From Mycobacterium ostraviense (lineage in GTDB: Bacteria > Actinomycetota > Actinomycetes > Mycobacteriales > Mycobacteriaceae), in assembly GCF_002705925.1 (NCBI RefSeq), contig NZ_NKRE01000001.1, positions 3,256,962 to 3,320,961 on the forward strand: 64,000 bases of DNA, in the 5' to 3' direction. The notes under the pieces were generated by a model. That model saw only the letters and a list, made by a program, of their open reading frames with translations. It was not told the origin of the DNA and did not search any database. This document shows, in pieces, positions 56,923 to 64,000 of the stretch. A program made the position numbers and the translations under genes. How positions within the stretch are numbered: position 1 is the first letter of the stretch; each line of letters opens with the position of its first letter.

Positions 56923-57387
56923 ATGGCGGAACTCAAATCGCGGCTTCGGGCCGACCTAACCGAAGCGATGAAATCGCAGGATAAGTTGCGAACCGCGACC
57001 CTGCGCATGGTGCTGGCCGCAATCCAGACCGAGGAAGTGTCGGGCAAGCAGGCCAAAGAGCTCACCGACGACGAGGTGCTCAAGGTGCTGGCCAGAGAAT
57101 CCCGCAAGCGTGGCGAGGCGGCGGAGATCTACACCCAGAACGGGCGTGGTGAGCTGGCCGCCAACGAGCACGCAGAAGCCCGGATCATCGACGAGTATCT
57201 GCCTACGCCGCTCACCGAGGCAGAAGTGGCCGACGTCGCTGACACCGCCATCGCCCAAGTGGCCGAACAGCTCGGGCATCGGCCCACCATGAAGCAGATG
57301 GGCCTGGTCATGAAATTCGCCACCGAGATCGCCGAGGGCAAAGCCGACGGGGCCCGCTTATCCGCGGCGGTCAAGGAGCGGCTGTAG
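56923..57387 (+). CDS. YqeY/GatB-tail family protein
   Basis: A 154-residue protein: MAELKSRLRADLTEAMKSQDKLRTATLRMVLAAIQTEE, then DEVLKVLARESRKRGEAAEIY and PTMKQMGLVMKFATEIAEGKADGARLSAAVKERL. This is the YqeY family, related to the tail domain of the GatB amidotransferase and thought to bind tRNA. It is divergent from the MoxR operon. Start ATG 56923. By order it matches Rv3688c and is the last gene of that syntenic block. Confidence 0.9.
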   Translation: MAELKSRLRADLTEAMKSQDKLRTATLRMVLAAIQTEEVSGKQAKELTDDEVLKVLARESRKRGEAAEIYTQNGRGELAANEHAEARIIDEYLPTPLTEAEVADVADTAIAQVAEQLGHRPTMKQMGLVMKFATEIAEGKADGARLSAAVKERL

Positions 57388-57700
57388 TCACGGAGGAAGC
57401 GGTTTATCGACGGCTTGCTGCGCCGAGCGTGACATGGCGACGAAAAAACGGCCAAATTCTCGCCCTCAGAACACGTTCGGCGAAATCCCCGTGACGGCGA
57501 TCAACGCGCGCACGACCGTCGATAGTGCGCTCTTGGCCTGGGGCTTGGGTTTAGTTTAGTCTTAGTACCACTTTTCGACCGGCCGCGCCGCAAACGCGCA
57601 GTTCAGCGATGTGCCACCGTCCGAACTCGGGGATCGTGAGCCCAGTCGGGTCCAGTATCCGGGAACACCCCAGCCCTGGGCGCGCTCATTGCGGCCGTGC
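57388..57700. other. Junction between the conserved block and the formate dehydrogenase locus
   Basis: It holds the hairpin at 57421-57482 and an AT-rich tract (TTTAGTTTAGTCTTAGTA near 57550). A minus-strand frame ending at 57562 reads DGGTSLNCAFAARPVEKWY but has no clear start outside the neighbouring gene. It may be a gene remnant. In M. tuberculosis rsfB follows here; it is absent, so this is where the gene order breaks. Confidence 0.45.
57421..57482. repeat. Palindromic element after yqeY
   Basis: CGCCGAGCGTG (57421-57431) and CACGTTCGGCG (57472-57482) pair at 10 of 11 positions around 40 bases containing GGCGACGAAAAAACGGCC. It has the same layout as the other intergenic hairpins in this window and may end the yqeY transcript. 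Confidence 0.55.
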
Positions 57701-58648
57701 TCAGCGGCCGGCATCAAGTCGCTGGCGCTGCGGCACCACCACGTATTTCGGGTCGCGGGTGGATTCCACACCGGCCTCGAACACCCCGAACCGCTGCAGC
57801 GCACTGCCGGTGAGCAGCGCCAGCCCGCACAGCATCGCCGCGAACCGGCTCCGGCCTGCCGCGGCCGTGCCCAGCGCCCCGCCGATCGTCAGGTACTCCG
57901 CCCACCTGCGCAGCCGGTGCGGCTTTCCCGTGGTGTACGCCTCGGCGGCCAGCCCCAGCCGTTGCTCCAGCAGCCGAGACGCCGCGACCTCCAGCCCGGC
58001 CCCCACGACCGCGAGTCGCCGCGCCGGACCGGCCTCGGCCACGGGCGCCAGCACCATGCCCCAGCCGCCGCCGCTGGCCGCGGCCGAGCCGGTGAAGACG
58101 AAAGGCAGATACGGGTGTGCCTCATGCCAGGCGGGGACGGCGGTCTGCGACAGCAGGACCGCGGTGTAGGAGGCAACCCCGGGTGCGGCGGCCGCCGCCG
58201 ACAACCCGGCCGGGCGCGCCAGCCAGCTCAGCAGCCTCCCGACCCAGGTGCGCCGCAGCGGCGCCGGCATGAGCTCGGCGGCGCCGGCCAGCCCGGCGCC
58301 CGGCCCATAGGCGGCGAGCATCCAGGTGCCCACGCTCATCGGTGAACTCGGCTTGGCCACCCGCAGCATGTGGTGGAACCGCTCGGGGCGGCCGAGGTCG
58401 GCGACGAGGAAGTACATGCTGGCCAGGATGCTGGCCAGCGCCCCGACTCGGCTCACCCGGCACAGCGCCGGGCGTCCGGTCAGATCGGCGCCGGCGGCCA
58501 GTAGCGCCGAACCCGCCGACAGGCCACCGGAGAACAGGTACGCCGCGATCTTCCACTCCCACACCGGTGGTTTGAGCACCGGACGCCCGTAATAGGACCG
58601 GAACTCCGCTCGGGGCACGGCAAGCTGTTCCCGGTCGCCGGCGGTCAT
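57701..58648 (-). CDS. NrfD-like membrane subunit of formate dehydrogenase
   Basis: A 315-residue multi-helix quinone-site subunit of the NrfD/PsrC family. It opens RAEFRSYYGRPVLKPPVWEWKIAAYLFSGGLSAGSALLAAG, a typical NrfD start. About eight helices follow, with VADLGRPERFHHMLRVAKPSSPMSVGTW in between. It would pass electrons from the iron-sulfur subunit to menaquinone. It replaces the cytochrome-b FdnI-type subunit of enterobacteria. ATG 58648 overlaps the iron-sulfur gene stop (ATGA). It is the last gene of the operon. Confidence 0.85.
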   Translation of the reverse strand: MTAGDREQLAVPRAEFRSYYGRPVLKPPVWEWKIAAYLFSGGLSAGSALLAAGADLTGRPALCRVSRVGALASILASMYFLVADLGRPERFHHMLRVAKPSSPMSVGTWMLAAYGPGAGLAGAAELMPAPLRRTWVGRLLSWLARPAGLSAAAAAPGVASYTAVLLSQTAVPAWHEAHPYLPFVFTGSAAASGGGWGMVLAPVAEAGPARRLAVVGAGLEVAASRLLEQRLGLAAEAYTTGKPHRLRRWAEYLTIGGALGTAAAGRSRFAAMLCGLALLTGSALQRFGVFEAGVESTRDPKYVVVPQRQRLDAGR

Positions 58649-59526
58649 GGCCGGCTCCCGACAAACGCCGACACCGCCGCGGCCACCAGCGCCGACGCGG
58701 CCATCCCGGCATAGCGCCACATGGCCGGCAGGTCCCGGGTGGGCACCACCGGATCCGGCGGCAATCCGTAGACCTCGGGCTCGTCCAGGAGCAGGAAGAA
58801 CGCGCCGTCGCCGCCCACGCCGTCGTCGGGATCGTGACCGTACAACCGCGCCTCGGTTACGCCGCGCTCATGCAGCTGCTCGACCCGGCGGGCGGCGCGC
58901 TCCCGCAATTCGTCGAGCGGGCCGAACTGGATGGAGTCGGTGGGGCAGGCCTTGGCGCACGCCGGTTCCAGCCCGTCATGCAGCCGGTCGTAGCACAGCG
59001 TGCACTTCCACGCCCGGCCGTCACCTTCGCGGCGGTCGATCACCCCGTACGGGCAGCCGGACACGCAATACCCGCAGCCGTTGCAAATGTCTTGCTGCAC
59101 AACGACAGTGCCGAACTCGGTGCGGAACAGCGCGCCCGTCGGGCACACATCCAGACACCCGGCATGGGTGCAGTGCTTACATACGTCGGAGCTCATCAGC
59201 CAGCGAAAGTCGGTGCGGGACTCCGGGCCGGCCGACGCGCCGGGGCGCTCGAATTTCGGGATGCCGAGGTCGGTAGCCGGCTGCTCGATGAACGCCACGT
59301 GCCGCCAGGTGTTGGCGCTGAGCATGCCGGTGTTGTCGAACGACATCCCCAGCAGGTCGAAGCCGTCGTCGGGAACCCGGTTCCATTCCTTGCAGGCAAC
59401 CTCGCAGGCCTTGCAGCCGATGCACACCGAGGTGTCGGTGAAGAACCCGACTCGCGGTGGGTGCTCCAGATGCCCGGCATCACCGGCCGGATCGCTCAGC
59501 GGTCCATAGAAACTGTTGCGGTTCAA
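58645..59526 (-). CDS. Formate dehydrogenase iron-sulfur (beta) subunit
   Basis: A 293-residue four-cluster ferredoxin subunit. The Cys groups are CIGCKACEVAC, CKHCTHAGCLDVC, CNGCGYCVSGC and CTLCYDRLHDGLEPACAKAC, enough for four [4Fe-4S] centres as in FdnH/FdoH. A C-terminal hydrophobic helix (MAASALVAAAVSAFVG) would anchor it. The start codon is TTG at 59526, overlapping the catalytic-subunit stop as TTGA, an unusual coupling. It carries electrons from the molybdenum site to the NrfD-like subunit. Confidence 0.95.
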   Translation of the reverse strand: MNRNSFYGPLSDPAGDAGHLEHPPRVGFFTDTSVCIGCKACEVACKEWNRVPDDGFDLLGMSFDNTGMLSANTWRHVAFIEQPATDLGIPKFERPGASAGPESRTDFRWLMSSDVCKHCTHAGCLDVCPTGALFRTEFGTVVVQQDICNGCGYCVSGCPYGVIDRREGDGRAWKCTLCYDRLHDGLEPACAKACPTDSIQFGPLDELRERAARRVEQLHERGVTEARLYGHDPDDGVGGDGAFFLLLDEPEVYGLPPDPVVPTRDLPAMWRYAGMAASALVAAAVSAFVGSRP

Positions 59527-62500
59527 GGGGTTTCCTCGCTATGGGTGTCCAGTCGGGTGCCGGTCGCCGTGGTGACGCCGGCCCGGCGGCGGTATTCGGC
59601 GATGTAGGCCAGCAGCGCCGGTCCGCGGGGCCGTCGTCCCGGTTGTATGTCGCAGGTGCAGACCTTGCTCTCCTGGATGAAGACGTTGGGGTCCAACACC
59701 ACTCCGAGCAGGTCGTTGACCACGTCGCCGTCGACCAGGCCGGCGTAACCCCAGTGGTAGGGCATCCAAATCTGTTGCACCACACGGTCTTCGATGCGAA
59801 GCGGCTTCATCCGCTCGGTCACCAGCACCCGCGCGTCCACCGCGGTGCGGCTGGTGATCACATGCGCCCAGTCCATGTGCGTCAGCCCCCGGATGCGCGC
59901 CAATTCCGGTGACACCTCGACGAACAACGCGGGCTGCAGCTCCGACAGGTAGGGCAGCTGCCGGCTCATCCCGCCGGCCGTGTGGTGCTCGGTCAGTCGC
60001 GCCGCGGTGAAGACGAACGGGAACACCTCCCCGTGGGCCTCCGGCGGCGCCGGGTTCGACGGATTGTCGTTGCGGCCGTAGACGATTCGGGTCGGGTTGC
60101 CCTGCTGTCTATACAGCGCATTGCGCACCGGGGACTCGTGCGGCTCGTAGTGCGTGGGCAGCGGACCGTCGGCCAAACCGCTGGGTGCGAACAGCCAGGC
60201 CTTGCCGTCGGCCTGCATGACGAACGCGTCATCGCCGCGCAACGCCTCGACGCCCACCGCGCCTTCGGGCGGGCGGTAGTCCGGCGGCTTGTGCTTCTCG
60301 AAGTCGGGCACGTCGTGGCCGGTCCACTCGCGGTTCTCCGGATCCCACCAGATCAGCTTCTTGCGCTCGCTCCACGGCCGGCCCGCCGGGTCGGCCGAGG
60401 CCCGGTTGTAGAGCACCCGCCGGTTCAGCGGCCAGGTCCAGCCCCACTGCGAGGTGTCTCGCCGGGCCGCCTGGTTGAAGTCGTCGGCGTACACGCCGCT
60501 GTAGATCCAGCAGCCGCAGGCGGTGCTGCCGTCGGCCTTCAACTCGGTGTAGCCGTTAACCGCCCGACCGGTCGTCAGGTCGATGCCGTTGATGCGGCGC
60601 AACACGTCCTCGCCCGAGGGCTCGTCACCCTCCATCGCGTAGTCCCAGAACAGCTCCAGCAGCGGCCGGTCGCGCTCGTCGGTCGAGCCGGCCAGCTTGT
60701 CCCGCAGCCGCCGGCCCAGGTGGTAGAAGAACCACAACTCCGAGCGGGCATCACCAGGCGGGTCGACTGCTTTCTCCCGCCACTGCAGCATCCGCTGGGT
60801 CTGGGTGAACGTGCCGGCCTTCTCCACGTGCGAGGCCGCCGGGAAGAAGAACACCTCGGTGCGGCAGGTCTGCGGGGTGATCTCGCCGGTCTCGACCTCG
60901 GGAGCGTCCTTCCAGAAGGTGGCGCTTTCGATCATCACCAGGTCGCGCACCACCAGCCAGTCCAGGTTGGCCATGCCGAGCCGCTGCAGCCGCCCGTGGG
61001 CCGACCCGACGGCCGGGTTCTGGCCGAGCAGGAAGTAGCCGAACACCTTGCCGTCGACCATGTCCATCACGGTGCGGTAGGTGCCATGGTCGCCGTTGAT
61101 CCGCGGCAGGTAGTCGAAGCAGAAGTCGTTGTCGGCGGTGGCGTGCTCGCCCCAGTACTCCTTGAGCAGCGACACCAGGTAGGCGTCGGCGTTGTGCCAG
61201 AAACCCTTCTGGTTCTGGCTCTTGATCCGGTCCAGGTAGTCGTCCAGGGTCGCCTGGCCGGCGTGCGGCATGGCCAGGTAGCCGGGCAGCAGGTTGAACA
61301 GCGTCGGCACATCCGTGGAGCCCTGGATGCTGGCATGCCCGCGCAGCGCGAACACTCCGCCGCCGGGCCGGCCGATATTGCCCAGCAGCAGCTGGATGAT
61401 CGAGCCGGCGCGGATGAACTGCGCGCCTATGGTGTGCTGGGTCCAGCCCACGCTGTATACCAGCGCCGTGGTGCGCTCGCGGCCGGAATTTTCCGTCCAC
61501 GCCCGCGCGACCCGCAGAAAGGTGTCGGCCGGCACGCCGCACACTCGCTCCACCATGTCCGGGGTGTAGCGGGCGTAGTGCCGCTTGAGGATCTGGTAGA
61601 CGCAGCGCGGGTGCGACAGCGTCGGGTCGGCCGGGATATCGCCGGCAGCACCCTCCACCGCCGGGCCGCCGGAGCCGAGCTGATCGGGCGCGGCGCGCTG
61701 TTTGTCACCGGCCCCGCCGCGGCCGTCGTGGTGTGTCGACTCGTAATGCCAAGTCGCCGGGTCATAGGAGGCGGTGTCGGGGTCATAACCGCTGAACAGG
61801 CCGTCGAGATCCTCGGCGTCGCGGTAGTTTTCGTCGACCAGGAACGCGGCGTTGGTGTAGGCGGTGACGTACTCGCGGAAGTCCAGCTCGTTGGAAAGGA
61901 TGTAGTTGATCACCCCGCCGAGGAACGCGATGTCGCTGCCGGCGCGCAGCGCCACGTGCCGGTCGGCCAGCGCGCTGGTGCGGGTGAACCGCGGGTCGAT
62001 GTGGACGACCTCGGTGCCGCGCGCCTTGGCCTCGATCACCCACTGGAACCCGACCGGATGGGCCTCGGCCATGTTCGAGCCCATGATGACGATGAAGTCC
62101 GAATTGACCAGGTCTTGCTGATAGTCCGTCGCTCCGCCGCGACCGAAGGAGGCTCCCAGACCGGGAACCGTGGCGCTGTGTCAAATACGGGCTTGGTTCT
62201 CGATCTGCAGCGCGCCCAGGGCGGTGAACAGCTTCTTGATCAGATAGTTCTCTTCGTTGTCCAGGGTGGCGCCGCCGAGGCTGGCGATGCCCATGGTGCG
62301 GCGCAGCGTGTTGCGGTCGGCGTCGAAGTCCTGCCAGCCCTTGCGACGTGCGTCGAGCACCCGGTCGGCGACCATGTCCATCGCGGTGTCCAGGTCGAGT
62401 TCCTGCCATTCGGTGGCGTAGGGGGCGCGGTAGCGCACCACGGTTTCCCGCTGCGGCCCGGTGACCAGCTGGGTGCTGGCAGATCCCTTGGGGCACAAGC

Positions 62501-62762
62501 GTCCTCGGGAAATGGGGCTGTCCGGGTCGCCCTCGATCGCGATGACCTTCTCGTCTTTGATGTACACCTGCTGCGCGCAGCCCACCGCGCAGAACGGACA
62601 CACCGAGTGCGCGACGTGGTCGGCGTCTGCGGTGCGCGGCGTCAGCGTTGCCGAGCGAGCCGACTGTGCGGCTTTGCCGCGGCCCAGCGGGTCGGACCCG
62701 GTGAGCTGGCGGTAGACCGGCCACGACTGGATCAACTTCGCAAGCTTGCTTTCCGGGTGCAT
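59523..62762 (-). CDS. fdhA: Formate dehydrogenase catalytic subunit, selenocysteine-containing
   Basis: A molybdopterin oxidoreductase of 1079 residues if the in-frame TGA at 62181-62183 is read as selenocysteine (residue 194). The N-terminal [4Fe-4S] motif is Cys55-x2-Cys58-x3-Cys62 ... Cys90 (CPFCAVGC ... RLCPKG). The active site reads ENQARI-U-HSATVPGLGASFGRGG, the classic place of Sec in FdnG/FdoG. MoCo-binding motifs follow (IVIMGSNMAEAHPVGF, HIDPRFTRTSALADRHV). The two halves are in one frame, and a SECIS hairpin lies 11 bases behind the UGA. There is no Tat-type RR signal at the chosen start. Automatic annotation would split this gene. Confidence 0.93.
62151..62183 (-). promoter_or_regulatory. 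Bacterial SECIS element with its UGA codon
   Basis: On the coding strand, TGA (62183-62181) is followed after 11 bases by a 7-bp stem GGTTCCC (62169-62163) / GGGAGCC (62157-62151) closing the loop GGTCT (62162-62158). The E. coli fdhF SECIS has the same 11-base distance and the same GGUCU loop. SelB binds this loop and delivers Sec-tRNA. Confidence 0.93.
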
Positions 62763-62807
62763 GGCTTGATCAAACCCTGCGGCGTACCTGGGGAGCAACC
62801 GGCAGCC

Positions 62808-64000
62808 TCAAAGCGTCGTCCTGGTGCCGTCGGCATCGCGGCGGGTAATCCTCAGTGCGTCAAGCCGTTCGAGCAACGGGACGGCCACCCGGCGAGTGGT
62901 GCCTAGGGCGCGCCGGGCGTCGCTCACCGTGAACGGCTGCGGCAGCGTCGCCAGGATGGCGGCCGCGCGCGTGAACGCGTCGGGCCCCAGCACGACGCCG
63001 TCGGCAACGCGGGTCAGCCGCCCGGCCCGCACGGCGGCGGCCAGCTCGCGGCTGCCCAGCTTCAGTTCGGCCAGTTCGTCGGCCTCCGGCGCCCGGAACG
63101 GTTCGGCGGCCAGCCACTCCTCGACGGTGCGCACCGCCTTGTCGACGCGCGCCGGCAGGCCCGTGCCGGGCGGCCGGACCAGGCCGTCGGCCACCTCCAG
63201 GCCGGTGCCGTCGAGCAGCTCGGACACCAGTTCGGCGGCGGGCAGCCCCACCCGCTGCCGCAGCGCCTCCAGTGGCATGCCCGCCGCGATGTCGTGGTCG
63301 GCCGCCCAGCGCCGCACCGTCGTGACCGCAAGCTCGCGCCGCCCGGCCCACCACGGTGGATCCACCACCCACTCGCCCACCCGGTGGCCGGTGGCCGGCA
63401 GCCCCATCGCGCGCAACTCTGCCGCGGGTGCGCACTCGGGTGGGGGCACCCGGCCGGTGGCCAGCTTCTCGCCGCGGGCCCGGGCCGCGCCGCGGCGGTG
63501 CAACTCCGGCGGCCGCACGTCGAGCACCTCGATGCCGGCCGCGATCCGGTGCTCCCCGGGATCGCGCAGCAACCCGACGTCACCCACCCGCAACGGCAAC
63601 GGCCTGGTCAGCCGCAGCCGTGCCCCGGCCGTCCCCAGCGGGCGCACCCGCACCGGCACCGCCGCGGACCCTAGGTGCAGCACCAGCTGGCGGTGCAGGG
63701 TGTCCGCCGACCGCAGGGCCACGTCGATCTGCGCGGTATCCAGCCAGGCACCCGGCGTGCGAACGGTGTCGCCGCGAGCGATGTGCCGGCGGTCCACGCC
63801 GCGCAGGTTCACCGCCACCCGCGCCACCGCACCGGCCGCATCGACGTCTCGGCCCAGCGATTGCAAGCCGCGGACGGTGACGCGGCGTCCGGCGTGTTCG
63901 AGTTCATCGCCCACCCGGATCGTGCCGGCGCTCAGCGTGCCGGTGACGACGGTGCCCGCACCGCGCACCGTGAAGCAGCGGTCGACCCACAACCGCACGT
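62808..64000 (-). CDS. selB: Selenocysteine-specific elongation factor SelB (partial, runs off the window)
   Basis: The visible 397 residues start in the EF-Tu-like domain II (DRCFTVRGAGTVVTGTLSAGTIRVGDEL). Domain III follows (IDVALRSADTLHRQLVLHLG, VGDVGLLRDPGEHRIAAG). The SelB-only C-terminal winged helices come last (RAAAILATLPQPFTVSDARRALGTTRRVAVPLLERLDALRITRRD), which bind the SECIS RNA. The GTPase domain lies beyond the window edge. It sits 45 bases upstream of the formate dehydrogenase gene on the same strand, so the decoder and its client are linked. Confidence 0.93.
   Translation of the reverse strand, partial: VRLWVDRCFTVRGAGTVVTGTLSAGTIRVGDELEHAGRRVTVRGLQSLGRDVDAAGAVARVAVNLRGVDRRHIARGDTVRTPGAWLDTAQIDVALRSADTLHRQLVLHLGSAAVPVRVRPLGTAGARLRLTRPLPLRVGDVGLLRDPGEHRIAAGIEVLDVRPPELHRRGAARARGEKLATGRVPPPECAPAAELRAMGLPATGHRVGEWVVDPPWWAGRRELAVTTVRRWAADHDIAAGMPLEALRQRVGLPAAELVSELLDGTGLEVADGLVRPPGTGLPARVDKAVRTVEEWLAAEPFRAPEADELAELKLGSRELAAAVRAGRLTRVADGVVLGPDAFTRAAAILATLPQPFTVSDARRALGTTRRVAVPLLERLDALRITRRDADGTRTTL

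Noticed and set aside
57562..57700. Small minus-strand gene ending at 57562
   Set aside because: It has no start codon outside the overlapping NrfD gene and no recognisable domain; kept only as a possible remnant.
62181..62183. In-frame TGA as a nonsense mutation making a pseudogene
   Set aside because: It lies exactly at the Sec site of formate dehydrogenases, is followed by a SECIS hairpin at the right distance, and selB is adjacent.
59982..62906. Very long plus-strand open frame opposite the formate dehydrogenase gene
   Set aside because: It is an antisense shadow caused by high-GC codon bias; the sequence is low-complexity Gly/Arg/Val with no domain, while the minus strand encodes a clear enzyme.

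Overview
The window is high-GC actinobacterial DNA from a Mycobacterium. Supporting this are mycobacterial signature genes: an LpqH-type 19 kDa lipoprotein, a PPE-family N-terminus, a cutinase, LucA, the egtABCDE ergothioneine cluster and MurT/GatD. From about 3.4 kb to 57.4 kb the gene order follows, in reverse, the M. tuberculosis block Rv3725 to Rv3688c (recalled from general knowledge, not searched). Extra genes break that order: a monofunctional catalase, a CHAT/helical-repeat gene island, and at the right end a selenocysteine formate dehydrogenase locus. A slow-growing non-tuberculous species is the best guess.

Layout. 1-3.3 kb: a decayed flank with a TetR fragment, a TetR/metallo-hydrolase divergent pair and an SDR that has lost its NAD-binding half. 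3.4-7.3 kb: epimerase, cutinase behind a broken PPE gene, DapB-like reductase. 7.3-13.4 kb: a five-gene island with a CHAT (caspase-like) protease, a helical-repeat partner, two unrecognised proteins and a small membrane protein. 13.4-15.6 kb: lipoprotein, enoyl-CoA hydratase and lucA. 15.7-28.3 kb: tRNA-Ser(GGA), SRP RNA, aminotransferase, dnaX, a lipid methyltransferase/FAD oxidoreductase pair, amidase, ebfC-recR, a DUF559-like protein, gatD-murT and an exonuclease-BRCT protein. 28.3-35.1 kb: a TetR-controlled membrane gene (frameshifted), leuA with a Leu-codon leader, then ask-asd. 35.2-38.5 kb: two His-rich membrane proteins, catalase and a PknH-sensor-like protein. 38.6-44 kb: egtABCDE, overlapping by 1 to 4 bases at each junction. 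44-51.4 kb: methyltransferase, GCS-like ligase, glpK, PadR regulator, RDD and SpoIIM-like membrane proteins. 51.4-56.8 kb: a MoxR/DUF58/DUF4350/DUF4129 operon. 56.9-57.4 kb: yqeY. 57.7-64 kb: formate dehydrogenase subunits with an in-frame UGA and a SECIS hairpin, followed on the same strand by selB, which runs off the window.

How the parts work together. The right end is a functional unit: SelB reads the UGA of the catalytic subunit by binding the hairpin just behind it, and the iron-sulfur and NrfD-like subunits carry electrons to the membrane. Catalase and ergothioneine synthesis sit side by side, a redox-defence neighbourhood. The CHAT island resembles the protease-plus-scaffold arrangement of bacterial defence or cell-death modules, but its function is not known from the sequence.

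Sequence quality. A 19-base Nextera/Tn5 mosaic-end sequence lies inside one gene, and deleting exactly those 19 bases restores its frame. Two other genes carry apparent single-base losses in homopolymers. Some broken genes here may therefore be assembly errors.
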